Assembly: GCA_028275705.1 (NCBI GenBank)
Contig: JAPWUD010000003.1
Location: forward strand, 27,383 to 91,382
Length of the DNA: 64,000 nt
Source: Desulfurococcaceae archaeon
GTDB taxonomy: Archaea > Thermoproteota > Thermoprotei_A > Sulfolobales > Desulfurococcaceae
Reading direction: 5' to 3'
A program made the translations under genes and the position numbers. The stretch's first letter is position 1. The number at the start of each line of letters is the position of its first letter. The notes below the pieces were generated by a model that had not been told where the DNA came from, ran no database searches, and saw only the letters and a list, made by a program, of their open reading frames with translations. Shown piece by piece: positions 27,124 through 35,304 of the stretch.

Positions 27124-27774
27124 CTACTTGCTCTCAACGGGGTTTAAACACCTCAGTGAGTTCTTTGTTGAGAGAATGAGCACTCTTGTATCTTCAATTA
27201 ATCTTGCTGCAACATCTACTTTATGCCTAACACCCGGTATCAAAGCGTCTGGGTATTCCAATGTCTTTAGGGATCTATAGATAAACTCCATTAATTCGAG
27301 TTCTCTCTCAGCTTCCTCTATTTTCAAGTCGTCGAGTAGTTTAACTACGTGTCTTCGGATCTCCCCTATTAAGTCACCTAGTCCCTGAAGATATGGTGCA
27401 ATTGGTACTTTTAGTTCACTTAGTGATGGGGCTTTTCTCTCCGCGATTAATTTAAAGAAGAAGAATGCTTCTACATACTCAGCGAGACTATTGTAGACTA
27501 GACCAGAATACTTTAAATCAGGGTGTTTCTCGAGGATAGAGTCTAGTTTCTCAACGAGCATTACAGCCTTAGCTAGGTTTAATCGTGCACCTTCCCAGCC
27601 GCCGTGGTGTACGAGGTGGACTATGCTACTGGACAATCGCGTTAAATCACGTGTGATCTCAATAACCTCCTCTCTAACACCATCCTTCTCCCTAAGAGTG
27701 GAATCCACGGTTTCAAAATCCCTCTTTATGACCTCAATAACCTCAAGCCACGGAGACTCCACAAAACCACCCAC
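27124..27774 (-). CDS. Translin family RNA/DNA-binding protein
   Basis: A 216-residue, all-helical protein matching archaeal translin: REEVIEITRDLTRLSSSIVHLVHHG, SLAEYVEAFFFFKLI, YLQGLGDLIGEIRRHV and MEFIYRSLKTLEYPDALIPGVRHKVDVAARLIE-type blocks (each cited as a short landmark). Eukaryotic translin forms an octamer and, with TRAX, the RNase C3PO. Catalytic acidic residues of TRAX are not evident, so a pure nucleic-acid binder is more likely. Confidence 0.85.
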   Translation of the reverse strand: MGGFVESPWLEVIEVIKRDFETVDSTLREKDGVREEVIEITRDLTRLSSSIVHLVHHGGWEGARLNLAKAVMLVEKLDSILEKHPDLKYSGLVYNSLAEYVEAFFFFKLIAERKAPSLSELKVPIAPYLQGLGDLIGEIRRHVVKLLDDLKIEEAERELELMEFIYRSLKTLEYPDALIPGVRHKVDVAARLIEDTRVLILSTKNSLRCLNPVESK

Positions 27775-27846
27775 TGTAATTATATATTATCCAAGTGGAT
27801 AAAGAAAGCTTTTAAGACACCCTAGAAAAATACAAATAAGGAGAAA

Positions 27847-27931
27847 CCCGCCGTAGCTCAGCGGAAGAGCGCCCGGCTGTAGTGAGGGGGCAGTCACCGG
27901 GTGGTCGGGGGTTCAAATCCCCCCGGCGGGA
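27847..27931 (+). tRNA. tRNA-Tyr(GTA) with intron
   Basis: Acceptor CCCGCCG/CGGCGGG has the C1-G72 pair diagnostic of archaeal tRNA-Tyr; discriminator A. Anticodon stem CCCGG/CCGGG with loop CTGTAGA gives anticodon GTA. A 13-nt intron lies after position 37 (85 nt gene, 72 nt mature). Confidence 0.94.
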
Positions 27932-28098
27932 CTTAACAAGAGTAGTTTGATTAGAAATAAGTGTTGCATGGTAGTTCACTCTAAACTATGAATACTTCTA
28001 GTTACCTTGTTGGAGCTGTTCAGCCCCTATATTTTTGTTTAAGCGTGTTTGGATCAGTACGGCTCTTCCTCGTCACCACTCAGTTTCGCGGTTTTTCC

Positions 28099-29199
28099 TC
28101 ATCTACTTGACACTATTGACTGTACTGCTTCATATATTTTTCTCCTAAATACTCTTCTATCGAATTCCCGTGCTCTCTTGTATCCGTTTTCACTGAGTTC
28201 TTGCCAGTGTTTTGGTTTTTCCAGTAGTTTCTTTATGTTGCAATAGGCATCGCGGAGGCTATTATATGGAATTGCTATACTATCGTCTCCCATGGCTATA
28301 TCTATCCACGCCCCGGAGTCTCTCGGTATGACGACCGGTGTACCAGTAGCCATGGCTTCAACAATGCTCACTCCGAAGTGTTCTTTTGGAGTAATATGTA
28401 CATATAAGAGAGCGTTTCTATAGAGCTCTACTAGTTTATCTCTAGGGGTGTTAATGGCGAAGTCTATGACATCGTCCACTTGCATTTTCCCAGCGTACTC
28501 GACTATGGATTCATAGTATGGTTTATTGTACTTTGAGAGAGCACCTGCTAGAATAATCCTCAAGCCAAGTTTTCTGAGGAGCCTAGCTAATTCAACTACT
28601 CTATGTGGGTGTTTCTCGGGGCTTATTCTAGTTGCGGTTAAAACATATCTTCCCCTCGCACTTAGGTCTAAAGGCCTTGAGGCGACGAGGTCGTCGATGT
28701 TAACGGGTGGGTGTATAACTATGGGGTTTACTCCAAGCTTTTTAAGGTATAAAGCTGTGTACGAGGAATTAGCGATATATAACTTGATTTTCCGGGAGAG
28801 TAGTGGGTATGTAAGTGCGTTTAATAGGGAGTAAGCTTTCCCAACGATATCATATACTCCATGGAGAGCTGAGTAGTAGTAAGTGTAGTTTAAGAAGAAG
28901 GGGTAGTGAACGTAGACTACATCGCCCGATCCAAGCAGTAAATCCCCACTGGTATTTATAACTACATCTCTATCACTCGGATCCCCAATACCCAGATCGC
29001 CTAATTCACTTAGTGATACTCCAAAGACTCTAGCTATCTTAATCAAGTCCTCTCTACACATAATAAATGGAGAATCAATGTAGACTTCAACACCTCTCTC
29101 CGAGAAAGCTATTGCAGTCTCAAGCATTACGTACTGTGCACCACCAGGACCCATGAAGTAGTAGTTCAACATGTGATGGCGGACAACAACTCTTCTCAC
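28099..29199 (-). CDS. GT4-type glycosyltransferase (group 1)
   Basis: A GT-B fold sugar transferase of about 366 residues. It has an N-terminal MGPGGAQYV glycine loop, TATRISPEKHPHRVVELARL at the start of the nucleotide-sugar domain, HITPKEHFGVSIVEAMATGTPVV-type EX7E signature (short landmarks: EHFGVSIVEA) and a helical tail. GTG at 29199 is chosen: it follows the upstream stop by one base with GGTGG behind it. Donor, acceptor and product are unknown. A role in surface glycan or N-glycan assembly is inferred. Confidence 0.88.
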   Translation of the reverse strand: MRRVVVRHHMLNYYFMGPGGAQYVMLETAIAFSERGVEVYIDSPFIMCREDLIKIARVFGVSLSELGDLGIGDPSDRDVVINTSGDLLLGSGDVVYVHYPFFLNYTYYYSALHGVYDIVGKAYSLLNALTYPLLSRKIKLYIANSSYTALYLKKLGVNPIVIHPPVNIDDLVASRPLDLSARGRYVLTATRISPEKHPHRVVELARLLRKLGLRIILAGALSKYNKPYYESIVEYAGKMQVDDVIDFAINTPRDKLVELYRNALLYVHITPKEHFGVSIVEAMATGTPVVIPRDSGAWIDIAMGDDSIAIPYNSLRDAYCNIKKLLEKPKHWQELSENGYKRAREFDRRVFRRKIYEAVQSIVSSR

Positions 29200-29200
29200 G

Positions 29201-30265
29201 CTAAACACCACCTGGTAATACAGTAGTGCAAAATCCCCTCTCACTCAATGCTTCTTTCAAAGCCCCTGCTTCACCGGGTCGAAAGCCATCAATTACTACT
29301 AATTGTGGATTTGAGCGCTCAACGTATCCAACCAGGTCATTGAAGTCTGCGTGGTCGCTTAGTGAAACAACATACGTATAGTCATCAACTTTAATGTATG
29401 GTTCTCTCGTGTATCGACCAGTAAGTACTATATGTAGCCCCACACCATTAAGCCTTCTAGACTTAGCTAGGTTGAAGTGTTTAAATACTATGAACCTACT
29501 TCTCTCATCATACTTTACCTCGTTGTCTTTAAAGTATGAACCATAGTTAAAACCATACTTCTCCTCTAAAACCCTTACTGCCCGGTAAACTTTATCCGGT
29601 AGTATGAAGGGTTCTGAAACGCCCCCCTCTCTAAGGATCTTCATTGCTTCCTGCATTTTACCGTGGTATGCATAGATGTATACCCGCTTATACTTAATCA
29701 ACCCCTCAAGGACTACGTCGACGAGTATTTGCGGCACGCTATCTTTAAATGGCCTCGTGTATAGTGGGTTTCCATAAGTAGACTCTATGACTAAAACATC
29801 TGGAGACTCTATAATGTCTGTTTTATTGGTTAGCTTAAAGTCGCCTGTGTAGCCAACTCTAATCTTAGGCTCCGCCAATTCTACGAGTACTTGTGTAGAT
29901 CCCGGTATATGGTCTGCATTCAACAAGACTAATTCATCTCCATTAACTCTAAGTACTTTATGGTAGTCTAGCGGCGTGCTCTTTAGCCTGTAGAGGGGTA
30001 AGAGGTCTTTATCTACGTATCCAAGTAGCTCTGCTAGGTCTAGAGTTATCGGCGTCGCAACAATGTATTTCGAGTACTTAATGCTTTCATTCAATCCAAT
30101 AACGTGGTCTGAGTGAGCGTGAGTAATTACTCTCACGGGTTTTTCAGCAAATCCATCTATTGAAATACTCTTACCTACAACTATAGCCCCTGTCTCAATT
30201 ACCTTAACTTGTTCAAGGTAATCCCTATATCTATAAATACAGAGAGGGCTCGTCAAGCACCTCAA
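29201..30265 (-). CDS. Metallo-beta-lactamase fold exonuclease-like protein
   Basis: The 354-residue protein carries the zinc-binding motif HAHSDH (49-54), an NADHIPGSTQVLVE block, GYTGDFKL, and a C-terminal SLSDHADF. This order resembles archaeal beta-lactamase-fold nucleases related to RNase J/CPSF or SNM1-type exonucleases. The nucleic-acid substrate is not known. It starts at TTG behind GGTTGAGG and lies between the RHH/coiled-coil gene and the glycosyltransferase, with gaps of 1-3 bp, so the three form one operon. Confidence 0.82.
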   Translation of the reverse strand: MRCLTSPLCIYRYRDYLEQVKVIETGAIVVGKSISIDGFAEKPVRVITHAHSDHVIGLNESIKYSKYIVATPITLDLAELLGYVDKDLLPLYRLKSTPLDYHKVLRVNGDELVLLNADHIPGSTQVLVELAEPKIRVGYTGDFKLTNKTDIIESPDVLVIESTYGNPLYTRPFKDSVPQILVDVVLEGLIKYKRVYIYAYHGKMQEAMKILREGGVSEPFILPDKVYRAVRVLEEKYGFNYGSYFKDNEVKYDERSRFIVFKHFNLAKSRRLNGVGLHIVLTGRYTREPYIKVDDYTYVVSLSDHADFNDLVGYVERSNPQLVVIDGFRPGEAGALKEALSERGFCTTVLPGGV

Positions 30266-30268
30266 CCA

Positions 30269-30961
30269 CTAGGGTACACTGCCTTCTACAAACCTCCACT
30301 TCTTTGCCTTCGGGTCGTAGTATATTAGGCTATCCCTATATAGAGCCTTCCACAATTCATAGCCCGTGTTACCTAGTACCTGGCTTATATCCTCCTCTCT
30401 ACTTGAGGACAACTCGCTTAGTTTGTTCTTAAAGTCACGCCAGTAGTCTGGATCTACTGCAACTCGTTCTTTGCTTAATTTAAGTACAATAGCGTTCATT
30501 CTCTCGAAGTATGCAAATAACCGGTCTCTTTGAATCCTTGCCGGTAGCTTACTTTCAAAAACTACTTTTTCCTCACGAAGTCTCTCAATACCGGTTCTAC
30601 GAGTTATAGCCTCCTTTGGCTTCTCCTCTTGTTTAGCTTTTAATGAATCCTCTAAATTCACAACTTTTTGACTTAATTCTTCTATTTTCTCATAGAGTTC
30701 CACTACTTGCTTTCTCAACCCCTCTAGGGAAGCCAGCCTCTTGTTTAACTCGTCTTGAATATAGCGCTCCAGCCTTGTCTTGAAGCGCTCGAATTCATCT
30801 ACCGGGGTTTTCTCCTTGGTAATACTTATTAATAAGTGGGCCACGAAGTCGGGGACGCTTGTAAACCCCTCCCTCCTCGCGAGGTCTTCTAGTCTAGCAT
30901 AAGTATCCTCGGTCACTCTAACACGTAACTCTCTCTCCTGCTTCTTCTCCATATTGTCCAC
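30269..30961 (-). CDS. RHH-like and coiled-coil protein of unknown function
   Basis: Residues about 12-50 (ELRVRVTEDTYARLEDLARR then SVPDFVAHLL) look like a ribbon-helix-helix DNA-binding fold. A coiled coil runs from about 65 to 115, and a charged/helical C-terminal domain (about 130-230) ends YYDPKAKKWRFVEG. I do not recognise the C-terminal domain. The gene directly precedes the nuclease-like gene on the same strand; a DNA-tethering role is speculative. Confidence 0.7.
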   Translation of the reverse strand: MDNMEKKQERELRVRVTEDTYARLEDLARREGFTSVPDFVAHLLISITKEKTPVDEFERFKTRLERYIQDELNKRLASLEGLRKQVVELYEKIEELSQKVVNLEDSLKAKQEEKPKEAITRRTGIERLREEKVVFESKLPARIQRDRLFAYFERMNAIVLKLSKERVAVDPDYWRDFKNKLSELSSSREEDISQVLGNTGYELWKALYRDSLIYYDPKAKKWRFVEGSVP

Positions 30962-31032
30962 TACTACCTGTGTTTCTTAACCTATTAATTATTCTCATTA
31001 AATGATTATATAGGCTTCACGGGGGCTTTAAA

Positions 31033-31881
31033 TTGCTCTACAGTGACGCACATTTACATGTTAATCCAATAAGAGGATTTGGAGCGGGGAAAATAGCCAG
31101 GAAGTTTAAGAGTACTGGTGGGTGGTTTTTATCAATAATTAGTCTTCCACCACACTACTATGGCTTCGTGGAGCCAAGTATAGAGTCTTATAGAAAGGTT
31201 CTTGATCTACTAATAAGGGAGGCTTCGAGGGCTAAGGAGCAAGGGGTTATAGTAGCTGTTTTTATGGGTTTTCACCCCGCGGAGGTAGACTATTACTATA
31301 AAATGGGGGTCAAGGCGGATAGACTCTCCGGGATCGTAGATGAGGTGTTCAAGCTCATAGAGGATGCTTTGAGAATGGGTTTAATTGATGGTATTGGAGA
31401 AGTGGGTAGGCCACACTATGGTACAAGCCCCGAGAGATTTGTATTCTCAGAGACCATTATGGTGAAGGCCATTAGTCTAGTAAGAGACTACGACGTCCCT
31501 ATTCAGTTACACACAGAGCAAGGTGGGTATGCAACAGCGTACTCTGTTAGGCAATTAGTGGATTTATTGAAGATACCAGTATCGAGGATTATACTACACC
31601 ACGCTAGCTTTGAAACAGCTACATGGTCTGACTTCTTCGGGTTACCGTTTACGGCTCCTATAAAGCAATTTGATGAGAAATACGCATCTCATAAATGGAG
31701 TAACTGCATGGTTGAATCTGATTTTCTAGATGACCCTAATAGACCGGGTGTATCTGCTTATCCATGGGAGATACCTAGCACTGTGAGAAAACTACTTGAA
31801 AGCGGAGTATTGAGTGAGGAGGAGGTTTACAGGATCATGGTTGACAACATAGTGAGGTTTTTCAGGGTTAAACCACCATAG
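31033..31881 (+). CDS. TatD-like metal-dependent hydrolase
   Basis: The 282-residue TIM-barrel amidohydrolase-like protein has the N-terminal metal motif DAHLHVNP, a mid-protein IGEVGRPH (Glu ligand), QLHTEQGG and a late HHASFE. These are typical positions for TatD-type DNases/hydrolases. Substrate unknown. The start is TTG. It heads a compact three-gene run with the zinc-binding and AIR-synthase-like proteins. Confidence 0.8.
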   Translation: MLYSDAHLHVNPIRGFGAGKIARKFKSTGGWFLSIISLPPHYYGFVEPSIESYRKVLDLLIREASRAKEQGVIVAVFMGFHPAEVDYYYKMGVKADRLSGIVDEVFKLIEDALRMGLIDGIGEVGRPHYGTSPERFVFSETIMVKAISLVRDYDVPIQLHTEQGGYATAYSVRQLVDLLKIPVSRIILHHASFETATWSDFFGLPFTAPIKQFDEKYASHKWSNCMVESDFLDDPNRPGVSAYPWEIPSTVRKLLESGVLSEEEVYRIMVDNIVRFFRVKPP

Positions 31882-31890
31882 GTGTTGCCC

Positions 31891-32157
31891 ATGAGTTGTG
31901 AAATCTGTGGATTAAAACAAGCAGAGTATACTTGTAGAATATGTGGTAGGAGAGTCTGTAGTGAAGACTATGATTACGAAGAAAGGGTTTGCTTAGTGTG
32001 TAAACACACACTGTGTCAAATATGTAGAAGGCAGTTATCAATCGCTACATGTAAGTACTGTAGGAGAGCAGCGTGTGAGGATTGCTTAATACAGGTATCA
32101 CTCCATGAATACGTATGTGTAGAGTGTTATAGGAGAATACATGGTGGTAGAGAGTGA
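31891..32157 (+). CDS. Small cysteine-rich zinc-binding protein (B-box/treble-clef-like)
   Basis: An 88-residue protein with seven CxxC pairs: CEIC, CRIC, CLVC, CQIC, CKYC, CEDC and CVEC, plus isolated Cys/His. That is enough for three to four zinc ions. The series resembles tandem B-box or HIT-type knuckles. ATG at 31891 has GGTG 5 nt upstream. Its end overlaps the next gene by 4 nt. Function unknown; a protein- or nucleic-acid-binding adaptor is plausible. Confidence 0.7.
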   Translation: MSCEICGLKQAEYTCRICGRRVCSEDYDYEERVCLVCKHTLCQICRRQLSIATCKYCRRAACEDCLIQVSLHEYVCVECYRRIHGGRE

Positions 32158-33143
32158 AAACAGGGAAGCTACCATGGGATAAAGTGGCGAGTTTACTCTC
32201 ACGACTCCCCGTAGACGACATAGATTTAGTTATGGGTCCATCGCAGGGTGAAGATGCAGCGGTTATTAGAGTTAGGGATGGATTCCTAGTAGTACATGCA
32301 GATCCTATAACTACCGGTGTAAAACACGCTGGATACCTAGCTGTACACGTTGCGGCAAACGATATTGCTGTTAGAGGTGTTAAACCAAGGTGGTTTCTCC
32401 CAGTTATATTGTTCCCAGAGGCCTTTAGTGAAGTGGAGATTGATGAGTTCTTTAGCGACATAGGTAAAGCTCTACGAGAGATCGGGGGTGTGGTGGTGGG
32501 TGGTCATACGGAGGTTACACCTGGTATAAATAGACCTATAATCTCGATGACTGCAGCAGGCTTCACTACGTCTAGAATTATACTAACCCGCGACGCTAGA
32601 CCAGGCGATGTACTATACGTTGTGGGTAGAGTTGGAGGTGAAGGGGCAGGGATTATAGCGTGGGACTTCCTAGAGGTCCTCTTGGAGAGGAATATAGAGG
32701 CTTGGATAATTGAGGAGGCTAGGAAATACATGTATCAGATAAGCATAGTTAACACAGCATTGGGGATAAGGGATTATGTTTCAGCTATGCATGACGCCAC
32801 GGAGGGTGGTGTTTTACAGGCGCTTAGAGAACTAGCAGTCGCAAGTGGTGGTAGGGCAGTCATTGATGTTGATAAATTAAAAATCGATGAACCAGTGGAG
32901 GCTATAACTAAGGCTGTGAATCTAGATCCTTTGAGGATACTGAGTAGTGGGTGTATTGTTGCAAGCGTACCTCCAAGCAGTGTAGGGGGATTTGAGAAAG
33001 CAGTTGAAGAGTTGAGGGTTCAATATAGTCGAGTAGGTTACATGGAGAGGGGGAGTGGAGAAGTAGTTTTAAAAAAGGGTAGCGTGGTTTTAGATGTAGT
33101 TGATAGAGATATAGTAGATGAGATTTATAAATTATGGATTTGA
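32154..33143 (+). CDS. AIR synthase-related (HypE/ThiL/PurM-like) ATP-binding protein
   Basis: The 329-residue protein has the PurM superfamily pattern: MGPSQGEDAAVIRV near the N-terminus, HVAANDIAVRGVKP, GGHTEVTPGI and a C-terminal MHDATEGGVLQALRE block with ILSSGC. It is closest in architecture to HypE (hydrogenase maturation), but the HypE C-terminal PRIC cysteine tail is missing, so it is more likely an uncharacterised AIR-synthase-related enzyme. The GTG start overlaps the zinc-protein stop. Confidence 0.82.
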   Translation: MKTGKLPWDKVASLLSRLPVDDIDLVMGPSQGEDAAVIRVRDGFLVVHADPITTGVKHAGYLAVHVAANDIAVRGVKPRWFLPVILFPEAFSEVEIDEFFSDIGKALREIGGVVVGGHTEVTPGINRPIISMTAAGFTTSRIILTRDARPGDVLYVVGRVGGEGAGIIAWDFLEVLLERNIEAWIIEEARKYMYQISIVNTALGIRDYVSAMHDATEGGVLQALRELAVASGGRAVIDVDKLKIDEPVEAITKAVNLDPLRILSSGCIVASVPPSSVGGFEKAVEELRVQYSRVGYMERGSGEVVLKKGSVVLDVVDRDIVDEIYKLWI

Positions 33144-33159
33144 TTCAACGAATTGGTGA

Positions 33160-33693
33160 TTGCTCTTGGAGACTGTGACTCTAGTGCAGGGGTTTGAAGT
33201 AGGGTTGAAGACGCTTAGATCATTCATAGCCAACATACGGAGCAATGTACTCAAGTCTGAGGAGGTTGATAAGAAAACACTTGCCGTGGTTTCAAGGCTT
33301 GTAGAGCTCTTAGAGAAAACTGAAAGTGCTCTAGATGCATTAGCTAAGAAATTAGAAGGTGAGGAGAGGGGATTTGTAGAGCTTTCATCGTATTTCTACG
33401 TGTTTAGAGCTGGGGGAGATGTGATCCTGCTTAGAACAAGACCGGAGCACGTAGTGATTTCAATTAACCTTGAGAATAAAACAGTAACAATTAAGACTAG
33501 GAAAGGATCTATTAGTGTAGCCTCTAATGGATTCTCGGCGAGAGCGAGGGGGATTTCACTAGAGATCACTCCCACTACTCCAGAGGGGTTTATAGAGAGA
33601 AGAGATGAGCTTAGAGCGGTCTTGGGGGTACTTGAAAAAAGCATCTATAGGCGTCTAATATCCTATATTGAGCAAAAAACAATTAGGAAGTAG
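33160..33693 (+). CDS. Hypothetical protein with N-terminal helical and C-terminal beta segments
   Basis: A 177-residue frame starting TTG. Residues about 1-70 are helical and charged; about 75-135 alternate short beta strands (VILLRTRPEHVVISI, KTVTIKTRKGSISV). No family is recognised. It is convergent with the ESCRT-III gene, ending 20 bp from it, and follows the AIR-synthase-like gene by 16 bp, so it may belong to that transcript. Confidence 0.6.
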   Translation: MLLETVTLVQGFEVGLKTLRSFIANIRSNVLKSEEVDKKTLAVVSRLVELLEKTESALDALAKKLEGEERGFVELSSYFYVFRAGGDVILLRTRPEHVVISINLENKTVTIKTRKGSISVASNGFSARARGISLEITPTTPEGFIERRDELRAVLGVLEKSIYRRLISYIEQKTIRK

Positions 33694-33712
33694 AGAATAT
33701 TGCTTGAAAAAG

Positions 33713-34342
33713 CTAAGCTGTCGTAGTGGTTTGCCCAGTACTTGGAGTTGGCAGGGCTTTCGGTAACTCTGCGAATCTCTCCCTCATCTTCTGCTCTGCG
33801 ACAATCTTTGCCTCTTCTAGTATCTTCTTTGCCTCTACGTCTACGCCTACATCTACACTTATACCGAGGTCTGCCATTGACTCTCCCATAGCGGTTTCCA
33901 GCTCCCTCACGGCAACCTGTAGATCGATCCAAACGTCTGGAGCAATGTTCTTGACTATCCCCACAGCCTCCCTCATTACTCCAATTACTGGTGCAACCTC
34001 GTTGACTGCACCTCCATAGATCAAGAACGTCTCGAGTTTTAGTGATGCGTGCTCTAGTGCATACTGGACTGTTAAGAGCTGCTTACTAATCTTTCTAATC
34101 TCAGCTACTTCACCAGCGTACATCTTTGCCCTAGTCTCATCCTTCTTCATTAAGGCATCTACAATGTTCTCGAATAGAATCTTATCTCTCTCAGATAATT
34201 TCTCAATGTAGTTGTTTATTCTACCCATAGCGGTTTTAAGCCTGTACTGTGCGAGTATAACCTTCTTCTCCATGGAGTCCTCCTGATTTGTGAACAACTT
34301 CTTGATCTTATCCCCTATAGTCTCCTCCTTCCTCCAAGCCAT
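33713..34342 (-). CDS. cdvB: ESCRT-III-like cell division protein (CdvB paralogue)
   Basis: The 209-residue protein is a Snf7/Vps24-like helical bundle: a basic N-terminal helix region (residues about 25-60, YRLKTAMGRINNYIEKL) and an acidic C-terminal half (about 130-190). It lacks the winged helix that recruits CdvA in full-length CdvB, so it resembles the short CdvB1/B2-type paralogues. It polymerises at the division neck or in vesicle budding in Sulfolobales; here cdvA and cdvC are not nearby. A CTTTAAAAG TATA-like box lies about 40 bp upstream. Confidence 0.85.
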   Translation of the reverse strand: MAWRKEETIGDKIKKLFTNQEDSMEKKVILAQYRLKTAMGRINNYIEKLSERDKILFENIVDALMKKDETRAKMYAGEVAEIRKISKQLLTVQYALEHASLKLETFLIYGGAVNEVAPVIGVMREAVGIVKNIAPDVWIDLQVAVRELETAMGESMADLGISVDVGVDVEAKKILEEAKIVAEQKMRERFAELPKALPTPSTGQTTTTA

Positions 34343-34414
34343 ACATTTATCCCGTAAAGGCTATCGCAATTGATAGGCTTTTAAAGCCCTGGAGCGTTCC
34401 GTAATCAAGGTATT

Positions 34415-34681
34415 TTGCAACTGAAAGCCCACCTTAAAAGGCGGGGTTGGAGGTGAAAGCTTATAAACATTCACTATTTACTGATTTTTGGTGATAAGCA
34501 TTAAAGTCTTTGAGCCAGTGGCGGTGATAAACAGTTTATTAATAACCCCGAGTCCTAGTTTGGATAGGGGTAATTTGCCGGAGACTCGGCTTGGGATTAA
34601 ATCACGAAAACAGGGGGATGTAATCCTAAACCTTCCAGCACTAGCAAGAATCCACACTATTCACGGCGGGGAGGAGGTCAG
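34415..34681 (+). mobile_element. IS200/IS605-type transposase-less element, copy A (267 bp)
   Basis: The left end is TTGCAACTGAAAG with a CACC...GGCGGGG-type hairpin; the right end is GGCGGGGAGGAGGTCAG. The interior shares long blocks with copies B (55480) and C (58770), including GAGCCxxTxGCG, the ATAACCCCGAG region, GCCGGAGAC...CGGC and GATGTAATCCTAAACCT. No transposase is present. The right end abuts the TTG start of the next gene, supplying GGAGG. See findings for the RNA interpretation. Confidence 0.75.
34530..34681 (+). ncRNA. Candidate omega/reRNA-like structured RNA in copy A
   Basis: The right-hand 150 bp of the element contain hairpins maintained between copies (see findings). In TnpB elements the guide RNA scaffold is encoded at exactly this location, with the guide read from flanking DNA past the right end. 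Here no TnpB is present, so any function would need an unlinked nuclease. Assignment is inference from position and structure. Confidence 0.35.
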
Positions 34682-34969
34682 TTGAGTATAGAGCAGTATG
34701 TAACCTGCACAGAGAACTGCACTCTGAGATATGTTGAAGCAATGGCGATGATAGGTCTACTACAAGAAGCCCGTGTAGATAACTGTGAAAAACCCCGCTT
34801 CAAGAGAATAATTGCTACACTATATAATGGTCGATTAGTTTCAACTATGTGTTACTTCGAGGACGAGGTACACCACTCCATTAGAATAATACAATTCTAC
34901 ATTAATCTAGCCAGGAAAAACAACGCTATTGGAAAACTCGCCATAGTTGAGGCGAAGCGGGAGGAGTAA
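34682..34969 (+). CDS. Hypothetical protein downstream of element A
   Basis: A 95-residue frame beginning TTG directly after the right end of element A. The sequence is soluble, with a Cys-rich N-terminus (CTENC, then a further Cys near 35) and a helical C-terminus. No family recognised. Its Shine-Dalgarno site (GGAGGAGG) comes from the element, so either the gene start was rewired by the insertion or the N-terminus upstream was truncated. Confidence 0.5.
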   Translation: MSIEQYVTCTENCTLRYVEAMAMIGLLQEARVDNCEKPRFKRIIATLYNGRLVSTMCYFEDEVHHSIRIIQFYINLARKNNAIGKLAIVEAKREE

Positions 34970-35000
34970 ACTTAATTAATCCAAGTAAGCATGAAAAAAC

Positions 35001-35051
35001 ATGATGATGAGCGGTATTACCAGTGATTAGTGAACGGGCCCCAGAGGCTGA
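35001..35051 (+). ncRNA. Possible C/D-box guide RNA
   Basis: ATGATGA (35001-35007, repeated in register at 35004-35010) fits a C box. GTGATTA (35023-35029) resembles C', and CTGA (35048-35051) fits a D box. The spacing gives the usual archaeal length of about 50 nt. No clear D' box is visible, and the terminal stem is weak. The 12 bases before D (GGGCCCCAGAGG) would be the guide. Treat as a candidate only. Confidence 0.3.
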
Positions 35052-35081
35052 GTTGGAATTTGATATACAGGGGGTTTTAAA

Positions 35082-35288
35082 TTGCCGAGCACTATTCCAA
35101 TGACGATGACTAGTTCTCCTTATACGTCGACAAATACACAGTCCCAGACAGGTTTTAGTGGAGGATGCGATTTCATATTACTTGTCGTCTTAATGGCCTC
35201 GATCGCTATATCCCTAATAGTTATTTTGCTTGATTGGAGGATGAGTAAGAAGCGGAGCACTAGTACTAGAAGAGAACTCTATTCTTAG
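35082..35288 (+). CDS. Small single-span membrane protein
   Basis: A 68-residue frame with a Thr/Ser-rich N-terminus, one transmembrane helix (about residues 31-49) and a basic C-terminal tail (WRMSKKR), consistent with an N-out/C-in anchor. TTG at 35082 has a GGGGG site 8 nt upstream. Function unknown. Confidence 0.45.
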   Translation: MPSTIPMTMTSSPYTSTNTQSQTGFSGGCDFILLVVLMASIAISLIVILLDWRMSKKRSTSTRRELYS

Positions 35289-35304
35289 TGGACATTGGTT
35301 AATT

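Noticed and set aside
32154..33143. HypE assignment for the AIR-synthase-like protein
   Set aside because: The conserved C-terminal cysteine motif of HypE is absent, and no other hyp gene is adjacent.
34488..34685. Open frame of 65 codons inside element A, with a similar frame in copy B
   Set aside because: The similarity follows from DNA and RNA structure conservation, copy C breaks the frame, and no protein family is recognised. Kept as structured RNA.
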